DNA of 64,000 nt from Pseudomonas hamedanensis (GCF_014268595.2 NZ_CP077091.1:4136001-4200000), one strand, 5' to 3'; positions 54,242 to 63,317 are shown, numbered from the stretch's first letter. A program made the numbers and translations. The notes: generated by a model from the sequence alone, not told the origin.

Positions 54242-54673
54242 ATGAGCCATTCACAATCTAAAGAATTTTCGCTGGAATTTTTCGAAGGCAGCAAGAAGGC
54301 ACTTCAAGGCCAAATCACTGTGGAGGTTGACGGTCAACAGCAAAAGTTTCCGGTCATTCACGCCGAAGTCCGTGCAAACGACATTTTTTTGGACTTCGAG
54401 ATGAGCGGCGGAGATCCGGGCCGCAATAATATTATTGGCATGGTAATCGGCAAAGCTTATTTGAATAAGAGAGTGGAGTTTGTAGGGCACGGCGACCCTG
54501 TTTATTTGTTATTTCAGGATTCTGTGCAAGAGTGGGTGGCGATCGAGGGCTGGATTCGAGTGGAGTGGCAAGAGGGCAGTAAAAAAATCGCAGGATTGCT
54601 GGATAATGTGCAGGGCGATAGAGACGGTAACTCCAAACTCACCGCCGGAAAATTTGAAGTTACATTGGATTGA
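54242..54673 (+). CDS. Orphan protein, 143 aa, low GC
   Basis: Not recognised. Soluble, no signal peptide; probably mostly beta strands (FSLEFFEGSKKALQGQITVEV, RVEFVGHGDPVYLLFQD, WVAIEGWIRVEW). AAGGAGC stands seven bases before the ATG, and a strong terminator follows the stop, so it is a genuine monocistronic gene. Its codons and upstream region are markedly AT-richer than its neighbours, suggesting recent acquisition. An effector, immunity or phage-defence role is possible but unsupported. Confidence 0.75.
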   Translation: MSHSQSKEFSLEFFEGSKKALQGQITVEVDGQQQKFPVIHAEVRANDIFLDFEMSGGDPGRNNIIGMVIGKAYLNKRVEFVGHGDPVYLLFQDSVQEWVAIEGWIRVEWQEGSKKIAGLLDNVQGDRDGNSKLTAGKFEVTLD

Positions 54674-54680
54674 TTGTTTA

Positions 54681-54715
54681 AACCTTCCTGCATCCATTTT
54701 GCAGGAAGGTTTATT
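54681..54715 (+). terminator. Terminator of the orphan gene
   Basis: AACCTTCCTGCA (54681-54692) pairs perfectly with TGCAGGAAGGTT (54700-54711), loop of seven, then TATTTA. It lies between convergent genes and may work both ways. Confidence 0.85.
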
Positions 54716-54745
54716 TATGACGACAACTGTATTGGCCAGCGCTGG

Positions 54746-55750
54746 TCAGACAAGCTCGCCAGACAGGTCGAGCTCAACCAGTTGACGAACTTCCTGTGTG
54801 TTAAGCCCTGCACCGATCAGACCGTGTAACTTGCCGAACGCCGCCTCGCGCGTCATGCCGCCACCGGACAACACGCCAACACCCCGCAAGCGGCTGCCAG
54901 CCTCGTAGACATCCAGCTCGACCCCACCTTCTTGGCATTGCGTCACTGCCACCACCACCACGCCGTTATCCCGTGCGCGGCCAAGGCTGGCGAGGAATTG
55001 CGGGTTGTCGCTCGGCCCGGTACCGCTGCCGTAACATTCCAGCACCAGACCTTGAATGCCGCTGTCGAGCAGGCCGTCGAGGATTTCGGCGCTGATGCCG
55101 GGGAACAGCGGCAGCACCGCGACGTTCGCCAGTTGCCTGGGCTGGTTGTAGTTCAGAGAGGCAGGGATCGAAGCGGCTTTCGCTCCGCCGCCCTGACGCT
55201 CCAGGCGTTGGAACGGATGGCGGCCGAAGCTGCGCACTTTCGCGCAACGGGTCGGGTCCAGCAACTCACCGTGGAAATACAGGTGCACACCCGGTGCCAG
55301 GCCCTGACCGAGAGCAACCAGCGCGCCGCTGAGGTTTTCCCAGGCGTCGCTGTCGGTCACGCCCGCCGGCAACATCGAGCCGGTGAAACACACCCGGGCG
55401 TGCAGGCCGAGCAACTGGAAGCTCATCGCGGCCGCGCTGTAGGCCAGCGTGTCGGTGCCGTGCAGGATCAGCACGCTGTCGCAGCCTTGTACGTCAACGG
55501 CATCGACCACCGCTTCGCGCAGTTGCTGCCAATAGGCCGGGGTCATGTTGGCGCTGTCGATCAGCGGCGACATCTCGCGGAAACGCCACTGCGGCACGAC
55601 GAGTTCAGGCTGGCTGTGCAGATAGTCGCGCATCCGTGTTTCGAAACCGGACGCCGGAGCCAGACCGTTGGCGCTGGCCTGCATGCCGATGGTGCCACCG
55701 GTATAGAGCACCATGACGTGTTGAGCGGCGGGATAGGAATTGGCAATCAT
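54746..55750 (-). CDS. ansA: L-asparaginase (type I, AnsA-like)
   Basis: 334-residue asparaginase converting asparagine to aspartate and ammonia. The first catalytic Thr is in VLYTGGTIGMQ (about 14-24), the second in LILHGTDTLAYSAAA (about 92-106), with CFTGSMLPAG and GTGPSDNP following. No signal peptide, so cytoplasmic type. ATG 55750 has GGAG nearby; the open frame further upstream runs into a REP arm and is rejected. Its aspartate product fits the nearby aspA. Confidence 0.92.
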   Translation of the reverse strand: MIANSYPAAQHVMVLYTGGTIGMQASANGLAPASGFETRMRDYLHSQPELVVPQWRFREMSPLIDSANMTPAYWQQLREAVVDAVDVQGCDSVLILHGTDTLAYSAAAMSFQLLGLHARVCFTGSMLPAGVTDSDAWENLSGALVALGQGLAPGVHLYFHGELLDPTRCAKVRSFGRHPFQRLERQGGGAKAASIPASLNYNQPRQLANVAVLPLFPGISAEILDGLLDSGIQGLVLECYGSGTGPSDNPQFLASLGRARDNGVVVVAVTQCQEGGVELDVYEAGSRLRGVGVLSGGGMTREAAFGKLHGLIGAGLNTQEVRQLVELDLSGELV

Positions 55751-55775
55751 CTGAGATCTCCACAAGAGATGACAT

Positions 55776-55865
55776 TGTAGGAGTGAGCCTGCTCGCGATG
55801 GCGGTTCATCATTCAACATTGATGTTGGCTGAAAGACAGCTATCGCGAGCAGGCTCGCTCCTACA
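55776..55865. repeat. REP pair (inverted, 24-bp arms)
   Basis: Arms 55776-55799 and 55842-55865 with one mismatch. It lies between the asparaginase start and the symporter stop, both genes on the minus strand. Confidence 0.88.
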
Positions 55866-55920
55866 AGTTATTGCACCACAATAACCGACGGGCGCAGGGG
55901 ATGCGCCCGTCATTTACCTG

Positions 55921-57369
55921 TCAGCGTTGCGCAGCAGGTACGCCTTGCGGCGCAGTTTCAGTGTTGCCCTCAACTGCCGGCGGGTTGACCGGCCAGGCGT
56001 TGCGATCCAGATCGAGATCGGCGAATTTGCTGGAATCGAACACTGGCTGTTTGACGCCGGCGCGGCGCTGCTCGTCGTAGTCGCGCATCACCCGCAGGCC
56101 TACCTTGAACAGCATGGCCAGGGCCACCAGGTTAACGAAGGCCAGGCAGGTCATGGTGATGTCGGCGAAGGCGAACACGGTCGACAGGTCCTGCATCGAA
56201 CCCCATACCACCAGCGCCAGCACCAGGCCGCGGAAAAGCATCAGCAGGGCGCGGTTCCGACTGAGGAACTGCAAGCTGTTCTCGCCCAGATAGTAGTTGT
56301 AGAGAATGCAGGTGAAGACGAACAGCGACAGCGCGACGCTGACGAACATGCGACCCCAGTCACCGACCACGGCGGCGAGCGAGTTCTGGGTCAGGACAAT
56401 GCCGTCACCTTCGAAGCCTGGCGTATAGAAGCCCGACAGCAGGATCAGCAGCGCGGTGCAGGTGCAGATCACGAAAGTGTCGAGGAACACACTGAAAGCC
56501 TGGACCACGCCCTGCGCGCCCGGGTGTTTCACGGCGGCCACGGCGGCGACGTTCGGTGCACTGCCCAGACCCGCTTCGTTGGCGAACACGCCACGCTTCA
56601 CGCCCATGACGATGGCGCTGCCGAGCAGACCGGCAAAGGCCGGGTCAAGGCCGAAGGCGCTCTTGAAGATGGTTTCCAGCATGGCAGGCACGTGCTCGAT
56701 CTGAGTACCGATCACGTACAGGGTCACGCCGATATAGGCCAGCGTCTTGATCGGTACCAGCAGGTCGGACACCGAGGCGATGCGCTTGATACCGCCGATG
56801 AAGGTGATGGCCAGCAGCACCGCCAGGACAATGCCGGTGTGCTGTGGGTTGAAGTCAAAGGCGTTCTGCAGCGAGTGAGTCACGGTGTAGGACTGCAGGC
56901 CAATGAAGGCGAAGCCGTAAGTGACCAGCAGCAGAACGGAGAACACTATTGCCATGCCCTTGAGCTTGAGCCCGTGCTGGATGTAGTAGGCCGGGCCGCC
57001 ACGGTACAGGCCGTCGCCATCGGCGCGCTTGTAGACCTGAGCCAGGGTGCATTCGAAGAAGCTGCTGGACATGCCGACCAGCGCGGTCACCCACATCCAG
57101 AACACCGCACCCGGACCACCGAGGGTCACGGCGATGCCGACACCGGCGATGTTGCCGGCACCGACGCGGCCGGCGAGGCTGAGCATCAAGGCCTGGAACG
57201 AGCTGAGCTGTCCGGCGCTGCCTTTGAGGCTGTCGCGGAACACCGCGAACATGTGGAAGAAATGCCGCAATTGAACGAAACGCGAGCGAATCGTGAAGTA
57301 GCTACCGAGCCCGACAATGAGCACGATCAGTACTTTCCCTGAGAGGAAGTCGTTGATGACTTCGAGCAT
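55921..57369 (-). CDS. Sodium/alanine (AGCS) symporter
   Basis: 482-residue AGCS-family transporter taking up alanine or glycine with Na+. About eleven membrane helices; signatures include RFVQLRHFFHMFAVFRDSLKG (split, about 30-50), GRVGAGNIAGVGIAVTLGGPGAVFWMWVTAL (about 66-95) and GSAPNVAAVAAVKHPG. The Pro-poor C-terminal tail (460-482) is soluble. It may form part of an amino-acid nitrogen module with the adjacent asparaginase. Confidence 0.94.
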   Translation of the reverse strand: MLEVINDFLSGKVLIVLIVGLGSYFTIRSRFVQLRHFFHMFAVFRDSLKGSAGQLSSFQALMLSLAGRVGAGNIAGVGIAVTLGGPGAVFWMWVTALVGMSSSFFECTLAQVYKRADGDGLYRGGPAYYIQHGLKLKGMAIVFSVLLLVTYGFAFIGLQSYTVTHSLQNAFDFNPQHTGIVLAVLLAITFIGGIKRIASVSDLLVPIKTLAYIGVTLYVIGTQIEHVPAMLETIFKSAFGLDPAFAGLLGSAIVMGVKRGVFANEAGLGSAPNVAAVAAVKHPGAQGVVQAFSVFLDTFVICTCTALLILLSGFYTPGFEGDGIVLTQNSLAAVVGDWGRMFVSVALSLFVFTCILYNYYLGENSLQFLSRNRALLMLFRGLVLALVVWGSMQDLSTVFAFADITMTCLAFVNLVALAMLFKVGLRVMRDYDEQRRAGVKQPVFDSSKFADLDLDRNAWPVNPPAVEGNTETAPQGVPAAQR

Positions 57370-57632
57370 GGATTTTTCCTCGCTGTTTTTTGTGGGTGCA
57401 AATGCTGGATCGGAGAAACATCGTGTTACACCGGTCTGCGCGCGGCACGACGGGTGAGGCGAAGGTTTCGTCCCGGATCCATATCGCGGGTTTTGTTATT
57501 AGTTCGGGTTTCGCATGGGTTTGGGCCTCGTTACCGACGACCGCTCACGCGAAGAGGGGCGGCACTATACCGATCAGTGGCGCGCCCGTCTGCACGGTTG
57601 TGGTGCAAGCGATGAAACGAAGCTTTGAAACA

Positions 57633-57770
57633 CCTTGTGGCGAGGGGATTTATCCCCGTTCGGCTGCGAAGCAGTCGTAAACCGTTGCACGCGGTGTTTC
57701 TGATACATCCTTATTCCTGGTATCGGGGCCGCTTCGCGACCCAACGGGGATAAATCCCCTCGCCACAAGG
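57633..57770. repeat. Inverted repeat of the GTGGCGAGGGGATTTATCCCC family
   Basis: Arms 57633-57660 and 57743-57770 are 28-bp perfect complements; the inner part holds GCTTCGC-type shorter dyads. This is a second repeat family distinct from the REP pairs; another copy is at 63.4 kb. It fills much of the 550-bp gap 57370-57919, which otherwise shows only the aspA terminator. Confidence 0.88.
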
Positions 57771-57824
57771 GTTCACCTCCATATTGTTCAGTCCTCTACA
57801 TTCGGGTCTCAGGATCAAACGGTT

Positions 57825-57860
57825 AAAAAAAAGGGCTCGGGGACAAAATCCCCAAGCCCT
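57825..57860 (-). terminator. Intrinsic terminator of aspA
   Basis: AGGGCT-n-GGGGA pairs with TCCCC-n-AGCCCT (57832-57843 / 57849-57860), followed on the minus strand by eight T. Confidence 0.93.
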
Positions 57861-57919
57861 CAAAAGGTGAGAGGTGTCTAGTCCCTCGACCTGGTGAGCG
57901 GTGCTACAAGTGCGTCGGT

Positions 57920-59344
57920 TCAGGCTTTGAGCGGAACCAGGCGCGGGGCAATCATGTTTTCCGGGCGCAGGATGTCGGCGAGCATGGCTTCGTCGAGCAG
58001 GCCTTCTTCGCGCACCAGTTCCAGCACGCCGCGGCCGCTTTCAAGGGCGAGGCCGGCGATGCGCGTGGCGTTTTTGTAGCCGATGTAGGGGTTCAGTGCG
58101 GTGACCAGACCGATCGAGTGTTCGACCAGTTCACGGCAGCGCGCTTCGTTGGCGGTGATGCCGACGATGCAGTGTTCGCGCAGCATGTCCATGGCGCGCT
58201 GCAGCAGGCGGATCGAGTCGAAGATCTTGAAGGCGATCAACGGCTCCATCACGTTCAGTTGCAACTGACCGCCTTCGGCGGCCATGGTCAGCGCCAGATC
58301 GTTGCCGATGACCTGGAAGGCCACCTGGTTCACGGCTTCCGGAATCACCGGGTTGACCTTGCCGGGCATGATCGAACTGCCTGGCTGACGCGCCGGCAAG
58401 TTGATTTCGTTGATGCCGGTACGTGGGCCGCTGGACAGCAGGCGCAGGTCGTTGCAGATCTTCGACAGCTTGACCGCGGTGCGCTTGAGCATGCCGGAGA
58501 ACAGCACGAAGGCGCCCATGTCGGAGGTCGCTTCGATCAGGTCGGCCGCCGGAACCAGCGGTTGACCGCTGATCAGCGCCAGACGCTGAACCGCCAGCGC
58601 CTGATAACGCGGATCGGCGTTGATGCCGGTGCCGATCGCGGTGCCGCCCAGGTTCACTTCGGTCAGCAGTTCCGGAGCCAGTGTCTTCAGACGCGCGAGG
58701 TCTTCGCCCATGGTGGTGGCGAACGCGCGGAACTCCTGGCCGAGGGTCATCGGCACGGCGTCTTGCAGTTGGGTACGGCCCATTTTCAGGACGTGGTCGA
58801 ACTCTTTCCCCTTGGCCGCGAACGCCTGGATCAGGCTGTCGAGGCTGGCCAGCAGGGTGTCGTGACCCAGCAGCAGACCCAGACGGATCGCGGTCGGGTA
58901 GGCGTCGTTGGTCGACTGCGCCATGTTCACGTCGTCGTTCGGGTGCAGGTACTGGTACTCGCCTTTCTGGTGACCCATGGCTTCGAGAGCAATGTTGGCG
59001 ATCACTTCGTTGGCGTTCATGTTGGTGGACGTACCGGCGCCACCCTGAATCATGTCGACCACGAACTCTTCGTGGTAATCACCGCGGATCAATCGTGCAC
59101 AGGCTTCGCTGATGGCAGCGTGCTTGGCTTCGCTCAGATGGCCCAACTCACGGTTGGCGTCAGCGGCGGCCTGTTTGACCATCGCCAGGCCGACAACCAG
59201 TTTCGGGTAGTGCGAAATCGGAACGCCGGAGAGACGGAAGTTATTCACCGCTCGCAGGGTCTGGATGCCGTAATACGCTTGAGCGGGTACTTCGAGGGCG
59301 CCAAGCAGGTCGGTTTCTGTGCGGAAAGATGCAGCGGAGGACAT
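57920..59344 (-). CDS. aspA: Aspartate ammonia-lyase
   Basis: 474-residue fumarase/aspartase superfamily enzyme making fumarate and ammonia from aspartate. Signature GSSIMPGKVNP with the catalytic Ser loop (about 323-333), plus GTSTNMNANEVIAN, HPNDDVNMAQSTND and GGTAIGTGIN. ATG 59344 fits the family start MSSAASFRTETDLLG; an earlier ATG (59356) would add four residues. It is divergent from a LysR-type gene 180 bp away and ends at a strong terminator. Confidence 0.96.
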   Translation of the reverse strand: MSSAASFRTETDLLGALEVPAQAYYGIQTLRAVNNFRLSGVPISHYPKLVVGLAMVKQAAADANRELGHLSEAKHAAISEACARLIRGDYHEEFVVDMIQGGAGTSTNMNANEVIANIALEAMGHQKGEYQYLHPNDDVNMAQSTNDAYPTAIRLGLLLGHDTLLASLDSLIQAFAAKGKEFDHVLKMGRTQLQDAVPMTLGQEFRAFATTMGEDLARLKTLAPELLTEVNLGGTAIGTGINADPRYQALAVQRLALISGQPLVPAADLIEATSDMGAFVLFSGMLKRTAVKLSKICNDLRLLSSGPRTGINEINLPARQPGSSIMPGKVNPVIPEAVNQVAFQVIGNDLALTMAAEGGQLQLNVMEPLIAFKIFDSIRLLQRAMDMLREHCIVGITANEARCRELVEHSIGLVTALNPYIGYKNATRIAGLALESGRGVLELVREEGLLDEAMLADILRPENMIAPRLVPLKA

Positions 59345-59524
59345 GATAGAAATCATCTCGATAAGGACCCGGTCTGTGCCGGAACGCTGCGAATGCTAGG
59401 CTTGTAGGAATTTTTGGGCCAATGCTGTTCAGCACTGCCCTATGCACATTCGGCATAATGCCGATGTGACGCCGCCTGTGCGGCAGACGTGTGACCTGTT
59501 TTGGTGCGTGTCCGGGAGGACGTG

Positions 59525-60433
59525 ATGAATCTGGAAAGCAAATGGCTCGAGGACTTCAGTGCTCTGGCCGCCACCCGCAGCTTCTCGCAGGCCGCCGAAC
59601 GGCGCTTCGTGACTCAGCCGGCGTTCAGTCGGCGGATCCGCAGCCTCGAAGCGGCGCTGGGCCTGACGCTGGTCAACCGGTCGCGCACGCCGGTCGAACT
59701 GACGGCGGCGGGGCAGTTGTTTCTGGTTACCGCGCGCACCGTGGTCGAACAACTTGGTGAAGTGCTGCGCCACCTGCATCATCTGGAAGGCGGGCAGGGC
59801 GAAGTGATGCAAGTCGCTGCGGCTCACTCGCTCGCGCTGGGTTTCTTTCCCCGCTGGATCGCCCAGTTGCGCAACGAAGGGTTGAACATCGCCACACGTC
59901 TGGTGGCGACCAACGTCGGCGATGCGGTGCATGCGTTGCGCGAGGGCGGTTGCGATCTGATGCTGGCGTTCTACGACCCCGATGCGGCGATGCAGATGGA
60001 CCCGGAGATCTTCCCGTCGCTGCATTTGGGCCAGACCGAAATGCTCCCGGTGTGCGCGGCGGATGCCGAGGGCAAACCGCTGTTCGATCTGGAAGGTGAC
60101 GCCAGCGTGCCGTTGCTCGCCTACAGCGCCGGGGCGTTTCTCGGCCGTTCGGTCAATGGTTTGCTGCGTCAGCGTCAGTTGCGCTTCACCACGGTCTACG
60201 AAACGGCTATGGCCGACAGCCTGAAAAGCATGGCGCTGGAAGGCCTGGGTATTGCCTGGGTGCCGCAGTTGAGCGTACGTGCCGAACTGGCGCGCGGCGA
60301 ACTGGTGGTGTGTGGTGGCCCGCAATGGCATGTGCCGCTGGAGATTCGTCTTTACCGCTGCGCATTGGTGCGCAAGGCGAACGTGCGCTTGCTGTGGCGC
60401 AAGCTCGAAGGTGGTGCTGCACAATCCTCCTGA
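59525..60433 (+). CDS. LysR-family regulator, HypT-like
   Basis: 302 residues, HTH at about 6-65 (WLEDFSALAATRSFSQAAERR, TQPAFSRRIRSLEAALG) and an effector domain with VAAAHSLALGFFPRWI, VCAADAEGKPLFDL and GLGIAWVPQLSVRAELARGEL. These stretches closely resemble E. coli HypT (YjiE), the hypochlorite-responsive LysR. The known Met sensors of HypT cannot be aligned by eye, so the signal is unproven. GGGAGGA precedes ATG 59525. Divergent from aspA, which it might also control. Confidence 0.83.
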   Translation: MNLESKWLEDFSALAATRSFSQAAERRFVTQPAFSRRIRSLEAALGLTLVNRSRTPVELTAAGQLFLVTARTVVEQLGEVLRHLHHLEGGQGEVMQVAAAHSLALGFFPRWIAQLRNEGLNIATRLVATNVGDAVHALREGGCDLMLAFYDPDAAMQMDPEIFPSLHLGQTEMLPVCAADAEGKPLFDLEGDASVPLLAYSAGAFLGRSVNGLLRQRQLRFTTVYETAMADSLKSMALEGLGIAWVPQLSVRAELARGELVVCGGPQWHVPLEIRLYRCALVRKANVRLLWRKLEGGAAQSS

Positions 60434-60449
60434 CCCACCACAAATCCAC

Positions 60450-60538
60450 TGTAGGAGTGAGCCTGCTCGCGATGGCGGTGTGTCTGTCACATTGATGCTT
60501 GACGTGCCGACGCTATCGCGAGCAGGCTCACTCCTACA
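60450..60538. repeat. REP pair (inverted, 24-bp arms)
   Basis: Arms 60450-60473 and 60515-60538 are perfectly complementary. It lies between the LysR gene and the purE promoter region. Confidence 0.9.
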
Positions 60539-60632
60539 AGGATTGTGCGCTGACCTAAAGGTCAATAAAACCGGGCCTTTCGCTCATTTGACAGATGGTC
60601 GTTCCGGGGGCTGTTTATTGCTTTCTTTGCGG

Positions 60633-60731
60633 TATACTGCGCGGCCTTCGGCCGGCACGTCCGGCCATTTTTCGTACAATCAAGCCACGCAACCTGCGTG
60701 GCTTGTTGTTTTATGACGCGCCTGCGGGCGC
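60633..60731 (+). promoter_or_regulatory. purE promoter -10 and structured leader
   Basis: TATACT at 60633-60638 is a good -10 (no clear -35). Downstream come a GGCC-TTC-GGCC hairpin (60643-60653), then an 11-bp perfect stem CAAGCCACGCA / TGCGTGGCTTG (60681-60691 / 60695-60705) followed by TTGTTTT, and a third small GCGCC hairpin (60718-60731) just before the ribosome site. The second stem looks like an intrinsic terminator inside the leader. Confidence 0.55.
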
Positions 60732-60753
60732 TCCAGAGAGAAGAGGCGCGACG

Positions 60754-61245
60754 ATGAGTGCACTGGTTGGCGTGATCATGGGCTCCAAGTCCGATTGGTC
60801 CACCCTTAGCCACACCGCCGATATGCTGGAAAAGCTCGGCATCCCGTACGAGGTCAAGGTGGTTTCCGCCCACCGCACCCCGGATCTGCTGTTCCAGTAC
60901 GCCGAAGAGGCTGAAAACCGCGGCATCGAGGTGATTATCGCCGGTGCTGGCGGCGCGGCCCACCTGCCTGGCATGTGTGCGGCCAAGACCCACCTGCCGG
61001 TGCTGGGTGTGCCGGTGCAGTCGGCCATGCTCTCGGGCGTCGATTCGCTGCTGTCGATCGTGCAGATGCCTGCGGGCATTCCGGTTGCCACCCTGGCCAT
61101 CGGCAAGGCTGGCGCGATCAACGCCGCGCTGCTCTCGGCGAGTATTCTGGGCGCCAAGCACCCGCAGTTCCACGCGGTACTGAAAACCTTCCGTGCCGAG
61201 CAGACAGACAGCGTCCTGGACAATCCAGACCCACGTATTGCCTGA
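60754..61245 (+). CDS. purE: N5-carboxyaminoimidazole ribonucleotide mutase PurE
   Basis: 163-residue class I PurE, converting N5-CAIR to CAIR in purine synthesis. [13 protein letters not shown] (about 6-18), VVSAHRTPD (about 42-50) and [11 protein letters not shown] (about 68-78) form the active site; [10 protein letters not shown] follows. AGAAGAGG precedes the ATG. Ten bases separate its stop from purK, so the two genes form the purEK operon. Confidence 0.97.
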   Translation: MSALVGVIMGSKSDWSTLSHTADMLEKLGIPYEVKVVSAHRTPDLLFQYAEEAENRGIEVIIAGAGGAAHLPGMCAAKTHLPVLGVPVQSAMLSGVDSLLSIVQMPAGIPVATLAIGKAGAINAALLSASILGAKHPQFHAVLKTFRAEQTDSVLDNPDPRIA

Positions 61246-61255
61246 GGTTGTTGAG

Positions 61256-62338
61256 ATGAAGATCGGTGTAATCGGTGGCGGCCAGTTGGGCCGCATGTTG
61301 GCCCTGGCGGGCACTCCGCTGGGCATGAACTTCGCTTTCCTCGACCCTGCGCCGGACGCCTGCGCGGCCGCGCTGGGCGAACACCTGCGGGCCGATTACG
61401 GCGATCAGGATCATCTGCGCCAACTGGCCGATGAAGTCGATCTGGTGACCTTCGAATTCGAAAGCGTCCCGGCCGAAACCGTGGCGTTTCTCTCGCAATT
61501 CGTGCCGGTGTACCCAAGCGCCGAAGCCCTGCGCATCGCCCGTGATCGCTGGTTCGAAAAGAGCATGTTCAAGGATCTGGACATTCCGACCCCGGCCTTC
61601 GCCGACATCCAGTCGCAAGCCGATCTGGACGCTGCTGTCGCTTCGATCGGTCTACCGGCCGTGCTTAAGACCCGCACTCTGGGTTACGACGGCAAGGGTC
61701 AGAAAGTCCTGCGCAAGCCGGAAGACGTCGCCGGTACTTTCGCTGAACTGGGCAGCGTCGCCTGCCTGCTCGAAGGCTTCGTGCCGTTCACCGGCGAAGT
61801 GTCACTGATCGCTGTGCGCGCTCGCGATGGCGAAACGAAGTTCTATCCGCTGGTGCACAACACTCACGACAGCGGCATTCTCAAACTGTCCGTCGCCAGC
61901 ACTGATCACCCGTTGCAGGCTTTGGCGGAAGACTATTCCAGCCGCGTACTCAAGCACCTCGACTACGTGGGCGTGATGGCCTTCGAGTTCTTTGAAGTCG
62001 ACGGCGGCCTGAAAGCCAACGAAATCGCCCCGCGCGTACACAACTCCGGACACTGGACCACTGAAGGCGCCGAGTGCAGTCAGTTCGAAAACCACCTGCG
62101 CGCCGTGGCCGGCCTGCCGCTGGGCTCGACCGCCAAGGTCGGCGAGAGCGCGATGCTCAACTTCATCGGTGTTGTGCCGCCGGTTGAAAAAGTCATCGCC
62201 ATCCAGGACTGCCATTTGCACCACTACGGCAAAGCCTTCAAGGCCGGGCGCAAGGTCGGTCACGCCAACCTGCGCTGCGCCGACATGGCCACGCTGCAAG
62301 CGCAGATCGTCAAGGTCGAAGCGTTGATTGCCGAGTAA
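61256..62338 (+). CDS. purK: N5-carboxyaminoimidazole ribonucleotide synthase PurK
   Basis: 360-residue ATP-grasp enzyme making N5-CAIR from AIR, ATP and bicarbonate. IGVIGGGQLGRMLALAG (2-18), TRTLGYDGKGQ (about 142-152), LLEGFVPF and EIAPRVHNSGHWT (about 259-271) are diagnostic. It follows purE directly and completes the two-step carboxylation. A GC-rich dyad lies after the stop but has no T-run. Confidence 0.97.
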   Translation: MKIGVIGGGQLGRMLALAGTPLGMNFAFLDPAPDACAAALGEHLRADYGDQDHLRQLADEVDLVTFEFESVPAETVAFLSQFVPVYPSAEALRIARDRWFEKSMFKDLDIPTPAFADIQSQADLDAAVASIGLPAVLKTRTLGYDGKGQKVLRKPEDVAGTFAELGSVACLLEGFVPFTGEVSLIAVRARDGETKFYPLVHNTHDSGILKLSVASTDHPLQALAEDYSSRVLKHLDYVGVMAFEFFEVDGGLKANEIAPRVHNSGHWTTEGAECSQFENHLRAVAGLPLGSTAKVGESAMLNFIGVVPPVEKVIAIQDCHLHHYGKAFKAGRKVGHANLRCADMATLQAQIVKVEALIAE

Positions 62339-62444
62339 AACAGTTTCATGTGGCAGCGGCGGAACCATTCAGGGCCCGCCGTTCTCTGATGGCAGGATGC
62401 CAAAGTCTGGCTAGGCTATAGCCAATCAATCAGAGGGAAATGTC

Positions 62445-62690
62445 ATGGGAATTATCGGAACCATTTTTATCGGCTTGATCGTCGGCCTGCTGGCGCGGTT
62501 CCTGAAACCGGGCGATGACAGCATGGGCTGGATCATGACTATCCTGCTCGGTATCGGCGGTTCGCTGGCGGCCACCTATGGCGGCCAGGCTCTGGGTATT
62601 TATCAGGCTGGCGAGGGTGCCGGTTTCCTCGGCGCGCTGGTTGGCGCGGTCGTGCTGCTGGTGATCTACGGCCTGATCAAAAAGAACTGA
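62445..62690 (+). CDS. GlsB/YeaQ/YmgE family small membrane protein
   Basis: 81 residues, three membrane helices (IIGTIFIGLIVGLLARFL; GWIMTILLGIGGSLAATYGG; GAGFLGALVGAVVLLVIYGL) with the family-typical GxxGxLxRxxxPG(D) pattern after the first. Members of this group are stress-associated inner-membrane proteins of unknown action. AGAGGGAAA precedes the ATG. Monocistronic. Confidence 0.92.
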   Translation: MGIIGTIFIGLIVGLLARFLKPGDDSMGWIMTILLGIGGSLAATYGGQALGIYQAGEGAGFLGALVGAVVLLVIYGLIKKN

Positions 62691-62706
62691 TCCAAAGCGA
62701 CAAAGT

Positions 62707-62731
62707 CCTCTCTGCCATCGCGGCAGGGAGG
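62707..62731 (+). terminator. Possible terminator hairpin
   Basis: CCTCTCTGCC / GGCAGGGAGG stem with loop ATCGC, 16 bases after the small membrane protein stop. No T-run follows, so intrinsic termination is uncertain. Confidence 0.4.
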
Positions 62732-62780
62732 GCTAGAATGCTCGGCGATTCACTGTTCTCTCTTTCATACCGAGCACCTC

Positions 62781-63317
62781 ATGCGCCATCTTCTGTTGAC
62801 TCTCCTCTTGCTGGGCAGCGGCTTGGCCCACGCCGGCGAACTGCCGGAAACCGACTGGCTCGACCTGATGCCCAAGTCGGACCAAAAGGCCCTCGAGGCC
62901 ATGCCGGAAATCGACCACAACTCTCCCGAAGCCAGCGGCACCTTCACCGAGAAAGGCGGGATGAAGCAGGCCAAAGGTTTGCCGGCGGTGATGTATTCAA
63001 GCAAAACCGTAGCGTCGATGAACGACAAGCACATCCGCATCGGCGGTTACCCGGTGCCGCTGGAATCCGATGCCAAGGGCCGCAGCACACTGTTCTTCCT
63101 GGTGCCGTACCCGGGCGCGTGCATTCACGTGCCGCCACCGCCGCCAAATCAGTTGGTGCTGGTGCGCTATCCCAAGGGCCTGAAGCTGGATGACATCTAC
63201 ACACCGCTGTGGGTAACGGGCACGTTGAAGATCGAAAAGGTCAGCAATGACCTGGCCGATGCGGCGTATGCGCTGGAGGCGGAGAAGGTGCGGGTGGTGC
63301 AGGAGGCTGACCTCTAA
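62781..63317 (+). CDS. DUF3299 family exported protein
   Basis: 178 residues with signal peptide MRHLLLTLLLLGSGLAHAG and a DUF3299 domain (DEKHIRIGGYPVPLE-type segment NDKHIRIGGYPVPLESD about 75-91, FFLVPYPGACIHVPPPPPNQ about 99-118, YTPLWVTGTLKIE). The invariant GACIHVPPPPPNQ loop with its Cys and His suggests a metal or ligand site. Periplasmic; function unknown. Confidence 0.88.
   Translation: MRHLLLTLLLLGSGLAHAGELPETDWLDLMPKSDQKALEAMPEIDHNSPEASGTFTEKGGMKQAKGLPAVMYSSKTVASMNDKHIRIGGYPVPLESDAKGRSTLFFLVPYPGACIHVPPPPPNQLVLVRYPKGLKLDDIYTPLWVTGTLKIEKVSNDLADAAYALEAEKVRVVQEADL

Noticed and set aside
55927..57342. 471-codon plus-strand frame opposite the alanine symporter
   Set aside because: Antisense shadow, His/Gln/Asp-rich with no recognisable fold; the symporter on the minus strand has clear family signatures.
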